Source: Antedon bifida
Taxonomy: Eukaryota > Echinodermata > Crinoidea > Comatulida > Antedonidae
Direction of reading: 5' to 3'
DNA: 64,000 nt
Assembly (NCBI GenBank): GCA_963402885.1
Contig: OY727093.1
Span: 20,955,409 to 21,019,408, forward strand
Numbering within the stretch: position 1 is the first letter of the stretch; every line of letters begins with the position of its first letter. Both the position numbers and the translations under genes were made by a program. Of the stretch, positions 46,541 to 60,000 are shown in pieces. The notes under the pieces were generated by a model, which was not told where the DNA came from, did not search any database, and saw nothing but the letters and a program-made list of their open reading frames with translations.

Positions 46541-49500
46541 CAAATGCGATTTGAAGCTATTCTAATCACTTTGGTGATTTTATGTTAACAAGTTTATTCG
46601 AAATGCCCAAAATGTCTAAAACGTCTCCAAATGCGATTTGAAGCTATTATGTGCACTTTGATGTTTTTGTTTGAAAACTTTTATCGGAATCCTTAAAATG
46701 GTCTAAAACGGTTTCTAATGTGATTTTAAGCACTTTGATGTTTTTATGTTAACAAGTTTTTTCGAAAATCACAAAATGGTCTAAAACGTCTCCAAATGCG
46801 ATTTGAAGCTATTCTGTACACTTTGATGTTTTGTGTGAAAAAGTTTTGTCGAAATGCTAAAAATGGTCTAAAACGTTTTCAGATACCATATTAAGCTATT
46901 TTGTGCACTTTGATGTTTTTGTGAGAAAAATTTTATCGAAATGCTTAAAATGGTCAAAAACGTTTTCTAATGTGATTCTAATCACTTTGGTGATATTATG
47001 TTAACAAGTTTATTCGAAATGCACAAAATGTCTAAAACGTCTCCAAATGCGATTTGAAGCTATTTTGTGCACTTTGATGTTTTTGTGTGAAAAGTTTTAT
47101 CGAAATGCTCAAAATGGTCTAAAACGGTTTCTTTTGTGATTTTAAGCACTTTGATGTTTTTGTGTAACCAAGTTTCGTCGAAATGCACAAAATGGTCTAA
47201 AACGTCTCAAAATGCGATTTGAAGCTATTCTAACCACTTTGGTGATTTTATGTTAACATGTTTTTTCGAAATGCACAAAATGTCTAAAACGTCTCCAAAT
47301 GCGATTTGAAGCTATTCTGTACACTTTGATGTTTTGTGTGAAAAAGTTTTGTCGAACTGCTCAAAATGGTCTAAAACGTTTTCAAATACCATATTAAGCT
47401 ATTTTGTGCACTTTGATATTTTTGTGTGAAAAGTTTTATCGGAATGCTTAAAATGGTCTAAAACGGTTTCTAATGTGATTTTAAGCACTTTGATGTTTTT
47501 GTGTAACCAAGTTTCGTCGAAATGCACAAAATGGTCTAAAACGTCTCCAAATGCGATTTGAAGCTATTCTGTACACTTTGATGTTTTGTGTGAAAAAGTT
47601 TTGTCGAAATGCTCAAAATGGTCTAAAACGGTTTCTTATGTTATTTTAAGCACTTTGATGATTTTGTGTAACCAAGTTTCGTCGAAATGCACAAAATGGT
47701 CTAAAACGTCTCCAAATGCAATTTGAAGCTATTCTGTACACTTTGATGTTTTGTGTGAAAAAGTTTTGTCGAAATGCTCAAAATGGTCTAAAACGTTTTT
47801 AAATACCATATTAAGCTATTTTGTGCACTTTGATGGTTTTGTGTGGAAAGTTTTAACGAAATGCTTAAAATGGTCAAAAACGGTTTCTAATGTGATTTTA
47901 AGCACTTTGATGTTTTTATGTTAACAAGTTTTTTCGAAAATCACAAAATGGTCTAAAACGTCTCCAAATGCGATTTGAAGCTATTCTGTACACTTTGATG
48001 TTTTGAGTGAAAAAGTTTTGTCGAAATGCTCGAAATGGTCTAAAACGTTTTCAAATACCATATTAAGCTATTTTGTGCACTTTGATGTTTTTGTGAGAAA
48101 AATTTTTATCGAAATCCTTAAAATGGTCAAAAACGTTTTCTAATGTGATTTTAAGCACTTTGATGTTTCTATGTTAATAAGTTTTTTCGAAAATCACAAA
48201 ATTGTCTAAAACGTCTCAAAATGCGATTTGAAGCTATTTTAACCACTTTGGTGATTTTATGTTAACAATTTTTTTCGAAATGCACAAAATGTCTAAAACG
48301 TCTCCAAATGCGATTTGAAGCTATTCTGTACACTTTGATGTTTTGTGTGAAAAAGTTTTGTCGAAATGCTCAAAATGTCTAAAACGTTTTCAAATACCAT
48401 ATTAAGCTATTTTGTGCACTTTGATGTTTTTGTGTGAAAAGTTTTATCGAAATGCTCAAAATGGTCTAAAACGGTTTCTTTTGTGATTTGAAGCACTTTG
48501 ATGTTTTTGTGTAACCAAGTTTCGTCGAAATGCACAAAATGGTCTAAAACGTCTCCAAATGCAATTTGAAGCTATTCTGTACACTTTGATGTTTTGTGTG
48601 AAAAAGTTTTGTCGAAATATTCAAAATGGTCTAAAACGTTTTCAAATACCATATTAAGCTATTTTGTGCACTTTGATGTTTTTGTTTGAAAAGTTTTATC
48701 GAAATGCTTAAAATGGTCTAAAACGGTTTCTAATGTGATTTTAAGCAATTTGATGTTTCTATGTTAACAAGTTTTTTCGAAAATCACAAAATGATCTAAA
48801 ACGTCTCAAAATGCGATTTGAAGCTATTCTAACCACTTTTGTGATTTTATGTTAACAAGTTTTTTCGAAATGCACAAAATGTCTAAAAGGTCTCCAAATG
48901 CGATTTGAAGCTATTCTGTACACTTTGATGTTTTGTGTGAAAAAGTTTTGTCGAAATGCTCAAAATGGTCTAAAACGTTTTCAAATACCATATTAAGCTA
49001 TTTTGTGCACTTTGATGTTTTTGTTTGAAAAGTTTTATCGAAATGCTTAAAATGGTCTAAAACGGTTTCTAATGTGATTTTAGGCAATTTGATGTTTCTA
49101 TGTTAACAAGTTTTTTCGAAAATCACAAAATGGTCTAAAACGTCTCAAAATGCGATTTGAAGCTATTCTAACCACTTTGGTGATTTTATGTTAACAAGTT
49201 TTTTCGAAATGCACAAAATGTCTAAAACGTCTCCAAATGCGATTTGAAGCTATTCTGTACACTTTGATGTTTCTATGTTAACAAGTTTTTTCGAAAATCA
49301 CAAAATGGTCTAAAACGTCTCAAAATGCGATTTGAAGCTATTCTAACCACTTTGGTGATTTTATGTTAACAAGTTTTTTCGAAATGCACAAAATGTCTAA
49401 AACGTCTCCAAATGCGATTTGAAGCTATTTTAACCACTTTGGTGATTTTATGTTAACAAGTTTTTTCGAAATGCACAAAATGTCTAAAATGCGATTTTAA

Positions 49501-52334
49501 GCTATTTTAACCACTTTGGTGATTTTATGTTAACAAGTTTTTTCGAAATGCACAAAATGTCTAAAACGTTTCCAAATGCGATTTGAAGCTATTCTGTACA
49601 CTTTGATGTTTTGTGTGAAAAAGTTTTGTCGAAATGCTCAAAATGTCTAAAACGTTTTCAAATACCATATTAAGCTATTTTGTGCACTTTGATGTTTTTG
49701 TGTGAAAAGTTTTATCGAAATGCTCAAAATGGTCTAAAACTGTTTCTTTTGTGATTTTAAGCACTTTGATGTTTTTGTGTAACCAAGTTTCGTCGAAATG
49801 CACAAAATGGTCTAAAACGTCTCCAAATGCGATTTGAAGCTATTCTGTACACTTTGATGTTTTGTGTGAAAAAGTTTTGTCGAAATGCTCAAAATGGTCT
49901 AAAACGTTTTCAAATACCATATTAAGCTATTTTGTGCACTTTGATGTTTTTGTTTGAAAAGTTTTATCGAAATGCTTAAAATGGTCTAAAACGGTTTCTA
50001 ATGTGATTTTAGGCAATTTGATGTTTCTATGTTAACAAGTTTTTTCGAAAATCACAAAATGGTCTAAAACGTCTCAAAATGCGATTTGAAGCTATTCTAA
50101 CCACTTTGGTGATTTTATGTTAACAAGTTTTTTCGAAATGCACAAAATGTCTAAAACGTCTCCAAATGCGATTTGAAGCTATTTTAACCACTTTGGTGAT
50201 TTTATGTTAACAAGTTTTTTCGAAATGCACAAAATGTCTAAAATGCGATTTGAAGCTATTTTAACCACTTTGGTGATTTTATGTTAACAAGTTTTTTCGA
50301 AATGCACAAAATGTCTAAAACGTTTCCAAATGCGATTTGAAGCTATTCTGTACACTTTGATGTTTTGTGTGAAAAAGTTTTGTCGAAATGCTCAAAATGT
50401 CTAAAACGTTTTCAAATACCATATTAAGCTATTTTGTGCACTTTGATGTTTTTGTGTGAAAAGTTTTATCGAAATGCTCAAAATGGTCTAAAACTGTTTC
50501 TTTTGTGATTTTAAGCACTTTGATGTTTTTGTGTAACCAAGTTTCGTCGAAATGCACAAAATGGTCTAAAACGTCTCCAAATGCGATTTGAAGCTATTCT
50601 GTACACTTTGATGTTTTGTGTGAAAAAGTTTTGTCGAAATGCTCAAAATGGTCTAAAACGTTTTCAAATACCATATTAAGCTATTTTGTGCACTTTGATG
50701 TTTTTGTTTGAAAAGTTTTATCGAAATGCTTAAAATGGTCTAAAACGGTTTCTAATGTGATTTTAGGCAATTTGATGTTTCTATGTTAACAAGTTTTTTC
50801 GAAAATCACAAAATGGTCTAAAACGTCTCAAAATGCGATTTGAAGCTATTCTAACCACTTTGGTGATTTTATGTTAACAAGTTTTTTCGAAATGCACAAA
50901 ATGTCTAAAACGTCTCCAAATGCGATTTGAAGCTATTCTGTACACTTTGATGTTTTGTGTGAAAAAGTTTTGTCGAAATGCTCAAAATGGTCTAAAACGT
51001 TTTCAAATACCATATTAAGCTATTTTGTGCACTTTGATGTTTTTGTGTGAAGAGTTTTATCGGAATGCTTAAAATGGTCTAAAACGGTTTCTAATGTGAT
51101 TTTAAGCACTTTGATGTTTTTATGTTAACAAGTTTTTTCGAAAATCACAAAATGGTCTAAAACGTCTCAAAATGCGATTTGAAGCTATTCTAACCACTTT
51201 GGTGATTTTATGTTAACATGTTTTTTCGAAATGCACAAAATGTCTAAAACGTCTCCAAATGCGATTTGAAGCTATTCTGTACACTTTGATGTTTTGTGTG
51301 AAAAAGTTTTGTCGAAATGCTCAAAATGTCTAAAACGTTTTCAAATACCATATTAAGCTATTTTGTGCACTTTGATGTTTTTGTGTGAAAAGTTTTATCG
51401 AAATGCTCAAAATGGTCTAAAACTGTTTCTTTTGTGATTTTAAGCACTTTGATGTTTTTGTGTAACCAAGTTTCGTCGAAATGCAAAAAATGGTCTAAAA
51501 CGTCTCCAAATGCGATTTGAAGCTATTCTGTACACTTTGATGTTTTGTGTGAAAAAGTTTTGTCGAAATGCTCAAAATGATCTAAAACGTTTTCAAATAC
51601 CATATTAAGCTATTTTGTGCACTTTGATGTTTTTGTTTGAAAAGTTTCATCGAAATGCTTAAAATGGTCTAAAACGGTTTCGAATGTGATTTTAAGCAAT
51701 TTAATGTTTCTATGTTAACAAGTTTTTTCGAAAATCACAAAATGGTCTAAAACGTCTCAAAATGCGATTTGAAGCTATTCTAACCACTTTGGTGATTTTA
51801 TGTTAACAAGTTTTTTCGAAATGCACAAAATGTCTAAAACGTCTCCAAATGCGATTTGAAGCTATTCTGTACACTTTGATGTTTTGTGTGAAAAAGTTTT
51901 GTCGAAATGCTCAAAATGGTCTAAAACGTTTTCAAATACCATATTAAGCTATTTTGTGCACTTTGATGTTTTTGTTTGAAAAGTTTTATCGAAATGCTTA
52001 AAATGGTCTAAAACGGTTTCTAATGTGATTTTAAGCACTTTGATGTTTCTATGTTAACAAGTTTTTTCGAAAATCACAAAATGGTCTAAAACGTCTCAAA
52101 ATGCGATTTGAAGCTATTCTAACCACTTTGGTGATTTTATGTTAACATGTTTTTTCGAAATGCACAAAATGTCTAAAACGTCTCCAAATGCGATTTGAAG
52201 CTATTCTGTACACTTTGATGTTTTGTGTGAAAAAGTTTTGTCGAAATGCTCAAAATGGTCTAAAACGTTTTCAAATACCATATTAAGCTATTTTGTGCAC
52301 TTTGATGTTTTTGTGTGAAAAGTTTTATCGGAAT

Positions 52335-52935
52335 GCTTAAAATGGTCTAAAACGGTTTCTAATGTGATTTTAAGCACTTTGATGTTTTTATGTAACCAAG
52401 TTTCGTCGAAATGCACAAAATGGTCTAAAACGTCTTCAAATACCATATTAAGCTATTTTGTGCACTTTGATGTTTTTGTGTGAAAAGTTTTATCGAAATG
52501 CTCAAAATGGTCTAAAACGGTTTCTTTTCTGATTTTAAGCACTTTGATGTTTTTGTGTAACCAAGTTTCGTCGAAATGCACAAAATGGTCTAAAACGTCT
52601 CCAAATGCGATTTGAAGCTATTCTGTAAACTTTGATGTTTTGTGTGAAAAAGTTTTGTCGAAATGCTCAAAATGGTCTAAAACGTTTTCAAATACCATAT
52701 TAAGCTATTTTGTGCACTTTGATGTTTTTGTTTTGAAAAGTTTTATCGAAATGCTTAAAATTGTCTAAAACGGTTTCTAATGTGATTTTAAGCAATTTGA
52801 TGTTTCTATGTTAACAAGTTTTTTCGAAAATCACAAAATGGTCTAAAACGTCTCAAAATGCGATTTGAAACTATTCTAACCACTTTGGTGATTTTATGTT
52901 AACAAGTTTTTTCGAAATGCACAAAATGTCTAAAA
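52335..52935 (+). repeat. ~0.6-kb segment repeated at +1938 bp
   Basis: Two private variants, 'ctgtaaactttg' (52623/54561) and 'ttttgttttg' (52726/54664), recur at +1938. Their single counterparts in super-repeat copy 1 are 10408 and 10511. The segment ends near 52935, where 'cgtttcc' replaces 'cgtctcc'. Confidence 0.75.
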
Positions 52936-53799
52936 CGTTTCCAAATGCGATTTGAAGCTATTCTGTACACTTTGATGTTTTGTGTGAAAAAGTTTTGTCG
53001 AAATGCTCAAAATGTCTAAAACGTTTTCAAATACCATATTAAGCTATTTTGTGCACTTTGATGTTTTTGTGTGAAAAGTTTTATCGAAATGCTCAAAATG
53101 GTCTAAAACTGTTTCTTTTGTGATTTTAAGCACTTTGATGTTTTTGTGTAACCAAGTTTCGTCGAAATGCACAAAATGGTCTAAAACGTCTCCAAATGCG
53201 ATTTGAAGCTATTCTGTGCACTTTGATGTTTTGTGTGAAAAAGTTTTGTCGAAATGCTCAAAATGGTCTAAAACGTTTTCAAATACCATATTAAGCTATT
53301 TTGTGCACTTTGATGTTTTTGTTTGAAAAGTTTTATCGAAATGCTTAAAATGGTCTAAAACGGTTTCTAATGTGATTTTAGGCAATTTGATGTTTTTATG
53401 TTAACAAGTTTTTTCGAAAATCACAAAATGGTCTAAAACGTCTCAAAATGCGATTTGAAGCTATTCTAACCACTTTGGTGATTTTATGTTAACAAGTTTT
53501 TTCGAAATGCACAAAATGTCTAAAACGTCTCCAAATGCGATTTGAAGCTATTCTGTACACTTTGATGTTTTGTGTGAAAAAGTTTTGTCGAAATGCTCAA
53601 AATGGTCTAAAACGTTTTCAAATACCATATTAAGCTATTTTGTGCACTTTGATGTTTTTGTTTGAAAAGTTTTATCGAAATGCTTAAAATGGTCTAAAAC
53701 GGTTTCTAATGTGATTTTAAGCACTTTGATGTTTCTATGTTAACAAGTTTTTTCGAAAATCACAAAATGGTCTAAAACGTCTCAAAATGCGATTTGAAG

Positions 53800-53835
53800 C
53801 TATTCTAACCACTTTGGTGATTTGTGTGAAAAAGT
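53800..53835 (+). repeat. D/A hybrid monomer with an unusual breakpoint
   Basis: 'actttggtga' of D is followed by 'tttgtgtgaaaaag' of A. The join lies within the short gat-ttt stretch that follows the core rather than in the longer cores used by the other D/A hybrids. I saw it only once in the window. Confidence 0.7.
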
Positions 53836-55173
53836 TTTGTCGAAATGCTCAAAATGATCTAAAACGTTTTCAAATACCATATTAAGCTATTTTGTGCACT
53901 TTGATGTTTTTGTTTGAAAAGTTTCATCGAAATGCTTAAAATGGTCTAAAACGGTTTCGAATGTGATTTTAAGCAATTTAATGTTTCTATGTTAACAAGT
54001 TTTTTCGAAAATCACAAAATGGTCTAAAACGTCTCAAAATGCGATTTGAAGCTATTCTAACCACTTTGGTGATTTTATGTTAACAAGTTTTTTCGAAATG
54101 CACAAAATGTCTAAAACGTCTCCAAATGCGATTTGAAGCTATTCTGTACACTTTGATGTTTTGTGTGAAAAAGTTTTGTCGAAATGCTCAAAATGGTCTA
54201 AAACGTTTTCAAATACCATATTAAGCTATTTTGTGCACTTTGATGTTTTTGTGTGAAGAGTTTTATCGGAATGCTTAAAATGGTCTAAAACGGTTTCTAA
54301 TGTGATTTTAAGCACTTTGATGTTTTTATGTAACCAAGTTTCGTCGAAATGCACAAAATGGTCTAAAACGTCTTCAAATACCATATTAAGCTATTTTGTG
54401 CACTTTGATGTTTTTGTGTGAAAAGTTTTATCGAAATGCTCAAAATGGTCTAAAACGGTTTCTTTTCTGATTTTAAGCACTTTGATGTTTTTGTGTAACC
54501 AAGTTTCGTCGAAATGCACAAAATGGTCTAAAACGTCTCCAAATGCGATTTGAAGCTATTCTGTAAACTTTGATGTTTTGTGTGAAAAAGTTTTGTCGAA
54601 ATGCTCAAAATGGTCTAAAACGTTTTCAAATACCATATTAAGCTATTTTGTGCACTTTGATGTTTTTGTTTTGAAAAGTTTTATCGAAATGCTTAAAATT
54701 GTCTAAAACGGTTTCTAATGTGATTTTAAGCAATTTGATGTTTCTATGTTAACAAGTTTTTTCGAAAATCACAAAATGGTCTAAAACGTCTCAAAATGCG
54801 ATTTGAAACTATTCTAACCACTTTGGTGATTTTATGTTAACAAGTTTTTTCGAAATGCACAAAATGTCTAAAACGTCTCCAAATGCGATTTGAAGCTATT
54901 CTGTACACTTTGATGTTTTGTGTGAAAAAGTTTTGTCGAAATGCTCAAAATGGTCTAAAACGTTTTCAAATACCATATTAAGCTATTTTGTGCACTTTGA
55001 TGTTTTTGTTTGAAAAGTTTTATCGAAATGCTTAAAATGGTCTAAAACGGTTTCTAATGTGATTTTAAGCACTTTGATGTTTCTATGTTAACAAGTTTTT
55101 TCGAAAATCACAAAATGGTCTAAAACGTCTCAAAATGCGATTTGAAGCTATTCTAACCACTTTGGTGATTTTA

Positions 55174-57046
55174 TACTAACATGTTTTTTCGAAAATCACA
55201 AAATGGTCTAAAACGTCTCCAAATGCGATTTGAAGCTATTCTATATACTTTGATGTTTTGTGTGAAAAAGTTTTGTCGAAATGCTCAAAATGTTCTAAAA
55301 CGTTTTCAAATACCATATTAAGCTATTTTGTGCACTTTGATGTTTTTGTGAGAAAAATTTAATCGAAATCCTTAAAATAGTCAAAAACGTTTTCTAATGT
55401 GATTTTAAGCACTTTGATGTTTCTATGTTAACAAGTTTTTTCGAAAATCACAAAATAGTCTAAAACGTCTCAAAATGCGATTTGAAGCTATTCTAACCAC
55501 TTTGGTGATTTTATGTTAACAAGTTTTTTCGAAATGCACAAAATGTCTAAAACGTCTCCAAATGCGATTTGAAGCTATTCTGTACACTTTGATGTTTTGT
55601 ATGAAAAAGTTTTCTCGAAATGCTCAAAATGGTCTAAAACGTTTTCAAATACCACATTAAGCTATTTTGTGCACTTTGATGTTTTTGTGTGAAAAGTTTC
55701 ATCGGAATGCTTAAAATTGTTTAAAACGGTTTCTAATGTGATTTTAAGCACTTTGATGTTTTTATGTTTACAAGTTTTTTCGAAAATCACAAAATGGTCT
55801 AAAACGTCTCCAAATGCGAGTTGAAGCTATTCTGTACACTTTGATCTTTTGTGTGAAAGAGTTTTGTCGAAATGCTCAAAATGGTCTAAAACGTTTTCAA
55901 ATACCATATTAAGCTATTTTGTGCACTTTGATGTTTTTGTGAGAAAAATTTTATCGAAATCCTTAAAATGGTCAAAAACGTTTTCTAATGTGATTTTAAG
56001 CACTTTGATGTTTCTATGTTAATAAGGTTTTTCGAAAATCACAAAATGGTCTAAAACGTCTCAAAATGCGATTTGAAGCTATTTTAACCACTTTGGTGAT
56101 TTTATGTTAACAATTTTTTTCGAAAATCACAAAATGGTCTAAAACGTCTCCAAATGCGATTTGAAGCTATTCTGTACACTTTGATGTTTTGTGTGAAAAA
56201 GTTTTGTCGAAATGCTCAAAATGGTCTAAAACGTTTTTAATTTTAAGCACTATGATGTTTCTATGTTAACAAGTTTTTTCGAAAATCACAAAATTGTCTA
56301 AAACGTCTCAAAATGCGATTTGAAGCTATTCTAACCACTTTGGTGATTTTATGTTAACAAGTTTTTTCGAAATGCACAAAATGTCTAAAACGTCTCCAAA
56401 TTCGATTTGAAGCTATTCTGTACACTTTGATGTTTTGTGTGAAAAAGTTTTGTCGAAATGCTCAAAATGGACTAAAACGTTTTCAAATACCATATTAAGC
56501 TATTTTGTGCACTTTGATGTTTTTGTGTGAAAAGTTTTATCGGAATGCTTAAAATGGTCTAAAATGGTTTCTAATGTGATTTTAAGCACTTTGATGTTTT
56601 TATGTTAAAAAGTGTTTTCGAAAATCACAAAATGGTCTAAAACGTCTCCAAATGCGATTTGAAGCTATTCTGTACACTTTGATGTTTCGTGTGAAAAAGT
56701 TTTGTCGAAATGCTCAAAATGGTCTAAAACGTTTTTCAAATACCATATTAAGCTATTTTGTGCACTTTGATGTTTTTGTGTGAAAAGTTTTATCGAAATG
56801 CTTAAAATTGTCTAAAACGGTTTCTAATGTGATTTTAAGCACCTTGATGTTTCTATGTTAACAAGTTTTTTCGAAAATCACAAAATGGTCTAAAACGTCT
56901 CAAAATGCGATTTGAAGCTATTCTAACCACTTTGGGGATTTTATGTTAACAAGTTTTTTCGAAATGCACAAAATGTCTAAAACGTCTCCAAATGCGATTT
57001 GAAGCTATTCTGTACACTTTGATGTTTTGTGTGAAAAAGTTTTGTC
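55174..57046 (+). repeat. Super-repeat segment S2, copy 3, lacking one 339-bp unit
   Basis: Markers at 55174, 56234 and 56606. The first two lie 21959 bp from copy 2; the third lies 21620 bp away, a difference of exactly 339 bp. One complete A-B-C-D unit present in copies 1 and 2 (copy 2 about 34.4-34.8 kb) is therefore absent here, as expected from unequal exchange in register. Confidence 0.85.
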
Positions 57047-60000
57047 AAAATGGTCTAAAACGTTTTCAAATACCATATTAAGCTATTTTGTGCACTTTGA
57101 TGTTTTTGTTTGAAAACTTTTATCGGAATCCTTAAAATGGTCTAAAACGGTTTCTAATGTGATTTTAAGCACTTTGATGTTTTTATGTTAACAAGTTTTT
57201 TCGAAAATCACAAAATGGTCTAAAACGTCTCCAAATGCGATTTGAAGCTATTCTGTACACTTTGATGTTTTGTGTGAAAAAGTTTTGTCGAAATGCTAAA
57301 AATGGTCTAAAACGTTTTCAGATACCATATTAAGCTATTTTGTGCACTTTGATGTTTTTGTGAGAAAAATTTTATCGAAATGCTTAAAATGGTCAAAAAC
57401 GTTTTCTAATGTGATTTTAAGCACTTTGATGTTTCTATGTTAACAAGTTTTTTCGAAAATCACAAAATGGTCTAAAACGTCTCAAAATGCGATTTGAAGC
57501 TATTCTAACCACTTTGGTGATTTTATGTTAACAAGTTTTTTCGAAATGCACAAAATGTCTAAAACGTCTCCAAATGCGATTTGAAGCTATTCTGTACACT
57601 TTGATGTTTTGTGTGAAAAAGTTTTGTCGAAATGCTCAAAATGGTCTAAAACATTTTCAAATACCATATTAAGCTATTTTGTGCACTTTGATGTTTTTGT
57701 GTGAAAAGTTTTATCGAAATGCTTAAAATGGTCTAAAACGGTTTCTAATGTGATTTTAAGCACTTTGATGTTTCTATGTTAACAAGTTTTTTCGAAAATC
57801 ACAAAATGGTCTAAAACGTCTCAAAATGCGATTTGAAGCTATTCTAACCACTTTGGTGATTTTATGTTAACAAGTTTTTTCAAAATGCACAAAACGTCTA
57901 AAACGTCTCCAAATGCGATTTGAAGCTATTCTGTACACTTTGATGTTTTGTATGAAAAAGTTTTGTCGAAATGCTCAAAATGGTCTAAAACGTTTTCAAA
58001 TACCATATTAAGCTATTTTGTGCACTTTGATGTTTTTGTGTGAAAAGTTTTATCCGAATGCTTAAAATGGTCTAAAACGGTTTCTAATGTGATTTTAAGC
58101 ACTTTGATGTTTTTATGTTAACAAGTTTTTTCGGAAATCACAAAATGGTCTAAAACGTCTCCAAATGCGATTTGAAGCTATTCAGTACACTTTGATGTTT
58201 TGAGTGAAAAAGTTTTGTCGAAATGCTCAAAATGGTCTAAAACGTTTTCAAATACCATATTAAGCTATTTTGTGCACTTTGATGTTTTTGTGAGAAAAAT
58301 TTTATCGAAATCCTTAAAATGGTCAAAAACGTTTTCTAATGTGATTTTAAGCACTTTGATGTTTCTATGTTAATAAGTTTTTTCGAAAATCACAAAATTG
58401 TCTAAAACGTCTCAAAATGCGATTTGAAGCTATTTTAACCACTTTGGTGATTTTTTGTTAACAAGTTTTTTCGAAATGCACAAAATGTCTAAAACGTCTC
58501 CAAATGCGATTTGAAGCTATTCTGTACACTTTGATGTTTTGTGTGAAAAAGTTTTGTCGAAATGCTCAAAATGTCTAAAACGTTTTCAAATACCATATTA
58601 AGCTATTTTGTGCACTTTGATGTTTTTGTGTGAAAAGTTTTATCGAAATGCTCAAAATGGTCTAAAACGTTTTTAAATACCATATTAAGCTATTTTGTGC
58701 ACTTTGATGTTTTTGTGTGAAAAGTTATAACGAAATGCTTAAAATGGTCAAAAACGGTTTCTAATGTGATTTTAAGCACTTTGATGTTTCTATGTTAACA
58801 AGTTTTTTCGAAAATCACAAAATGGTCTAAAACGTCTCAAAATGCGATTTGAAGCTATTCTAACCACTTTGGTGATTTTATGTTAACAAGTTTTTTCGAA
58901 ATGCACAAAATGTCTAAAACGTCTCCAAATGCGATTTGAAGCTATTCTGTACACTTTGATGTTTTGTGTGAAAAAGTTTTGTCGAAATGCTCAAAATGGT
59001 CTAAAACGTTTTCAAATACCATATTAAGCTATTTTGTGCACTTTGATGTTTTTGTGTGAAAAGTTTTATCGGAATGCTTAAAATGGTCTAAAACGGTTTC
59101 TAATGTGATTTTAAGCACTTTTATGTTAACAAGTTTTTTCGAAAATCACAAATGGTCTAAAACGTCTCCAAATGCGATTTGAAGCTATTCTGTACACTTT
59201 GATGTTTTGTGTGAAAAAGTTTTGTCAAAATGGTCTAAAACGTTTTCAAATATCATATTAAGCTATTTTGTGCACTTTGATGTTTTTGTTTGAAAAGTTT
59301 TATCGGAATGCTTAAAATGGTCTAAAACGGTTTCTAATGTGATTTTAAGCACTTTGATGTTTTTATGTTAACAAGTTTTTTCGAAAATCACAAAATGGTC
59401 TAAAACGTCTCCAAATGCGATTTGAAGCTATTCTGTACACTTTGATGTTTTGTGTGAAAAAGTTTTGTCGAAATGCTCAAAATGGTCTAAAACGTTTTCA
59501 GATACCATATTAAGCTATTTTGTGCACTTTGATGTCTTTGTGAGAAAAATGTTATCGAAATCCTTAAAATGGTCAAAAACGTTTTCTAATGTGATTTTAA
59601 GCACTTTGATGTTTCTATGTTAACAAGTTTTTTCGAAAATCACAAAATGGTCTAAAACGTCTCAAAATGCGATTTGAAGCTATTTTAACCACTTTGGTGA
59701 TTTTATGTTAACAATTTTTTTCGAAAATCACAAAATGGTCTAAAACGTCTCCCACTGCGATTTGAAGCTATTCTGTACACTTTGATGTTTTGTGTGAAAA
59801 AGTTTTGTCGAAATTCTCAAAATGGTCTAAAACGTTTTCAAATACCATATTAAGCTATTTTGAGCACTTTGATGTTTTTGTGTGAAAAGTTTTATCGAAA
59901 TTCTTGAAATGGTCTAAAACGGTTTCTAATGTGATATTAAGCACTTTGATGTTTTTATGTTAACAAGTTTTTTCGAAAATCACAAAATGGTCTAAAACGT

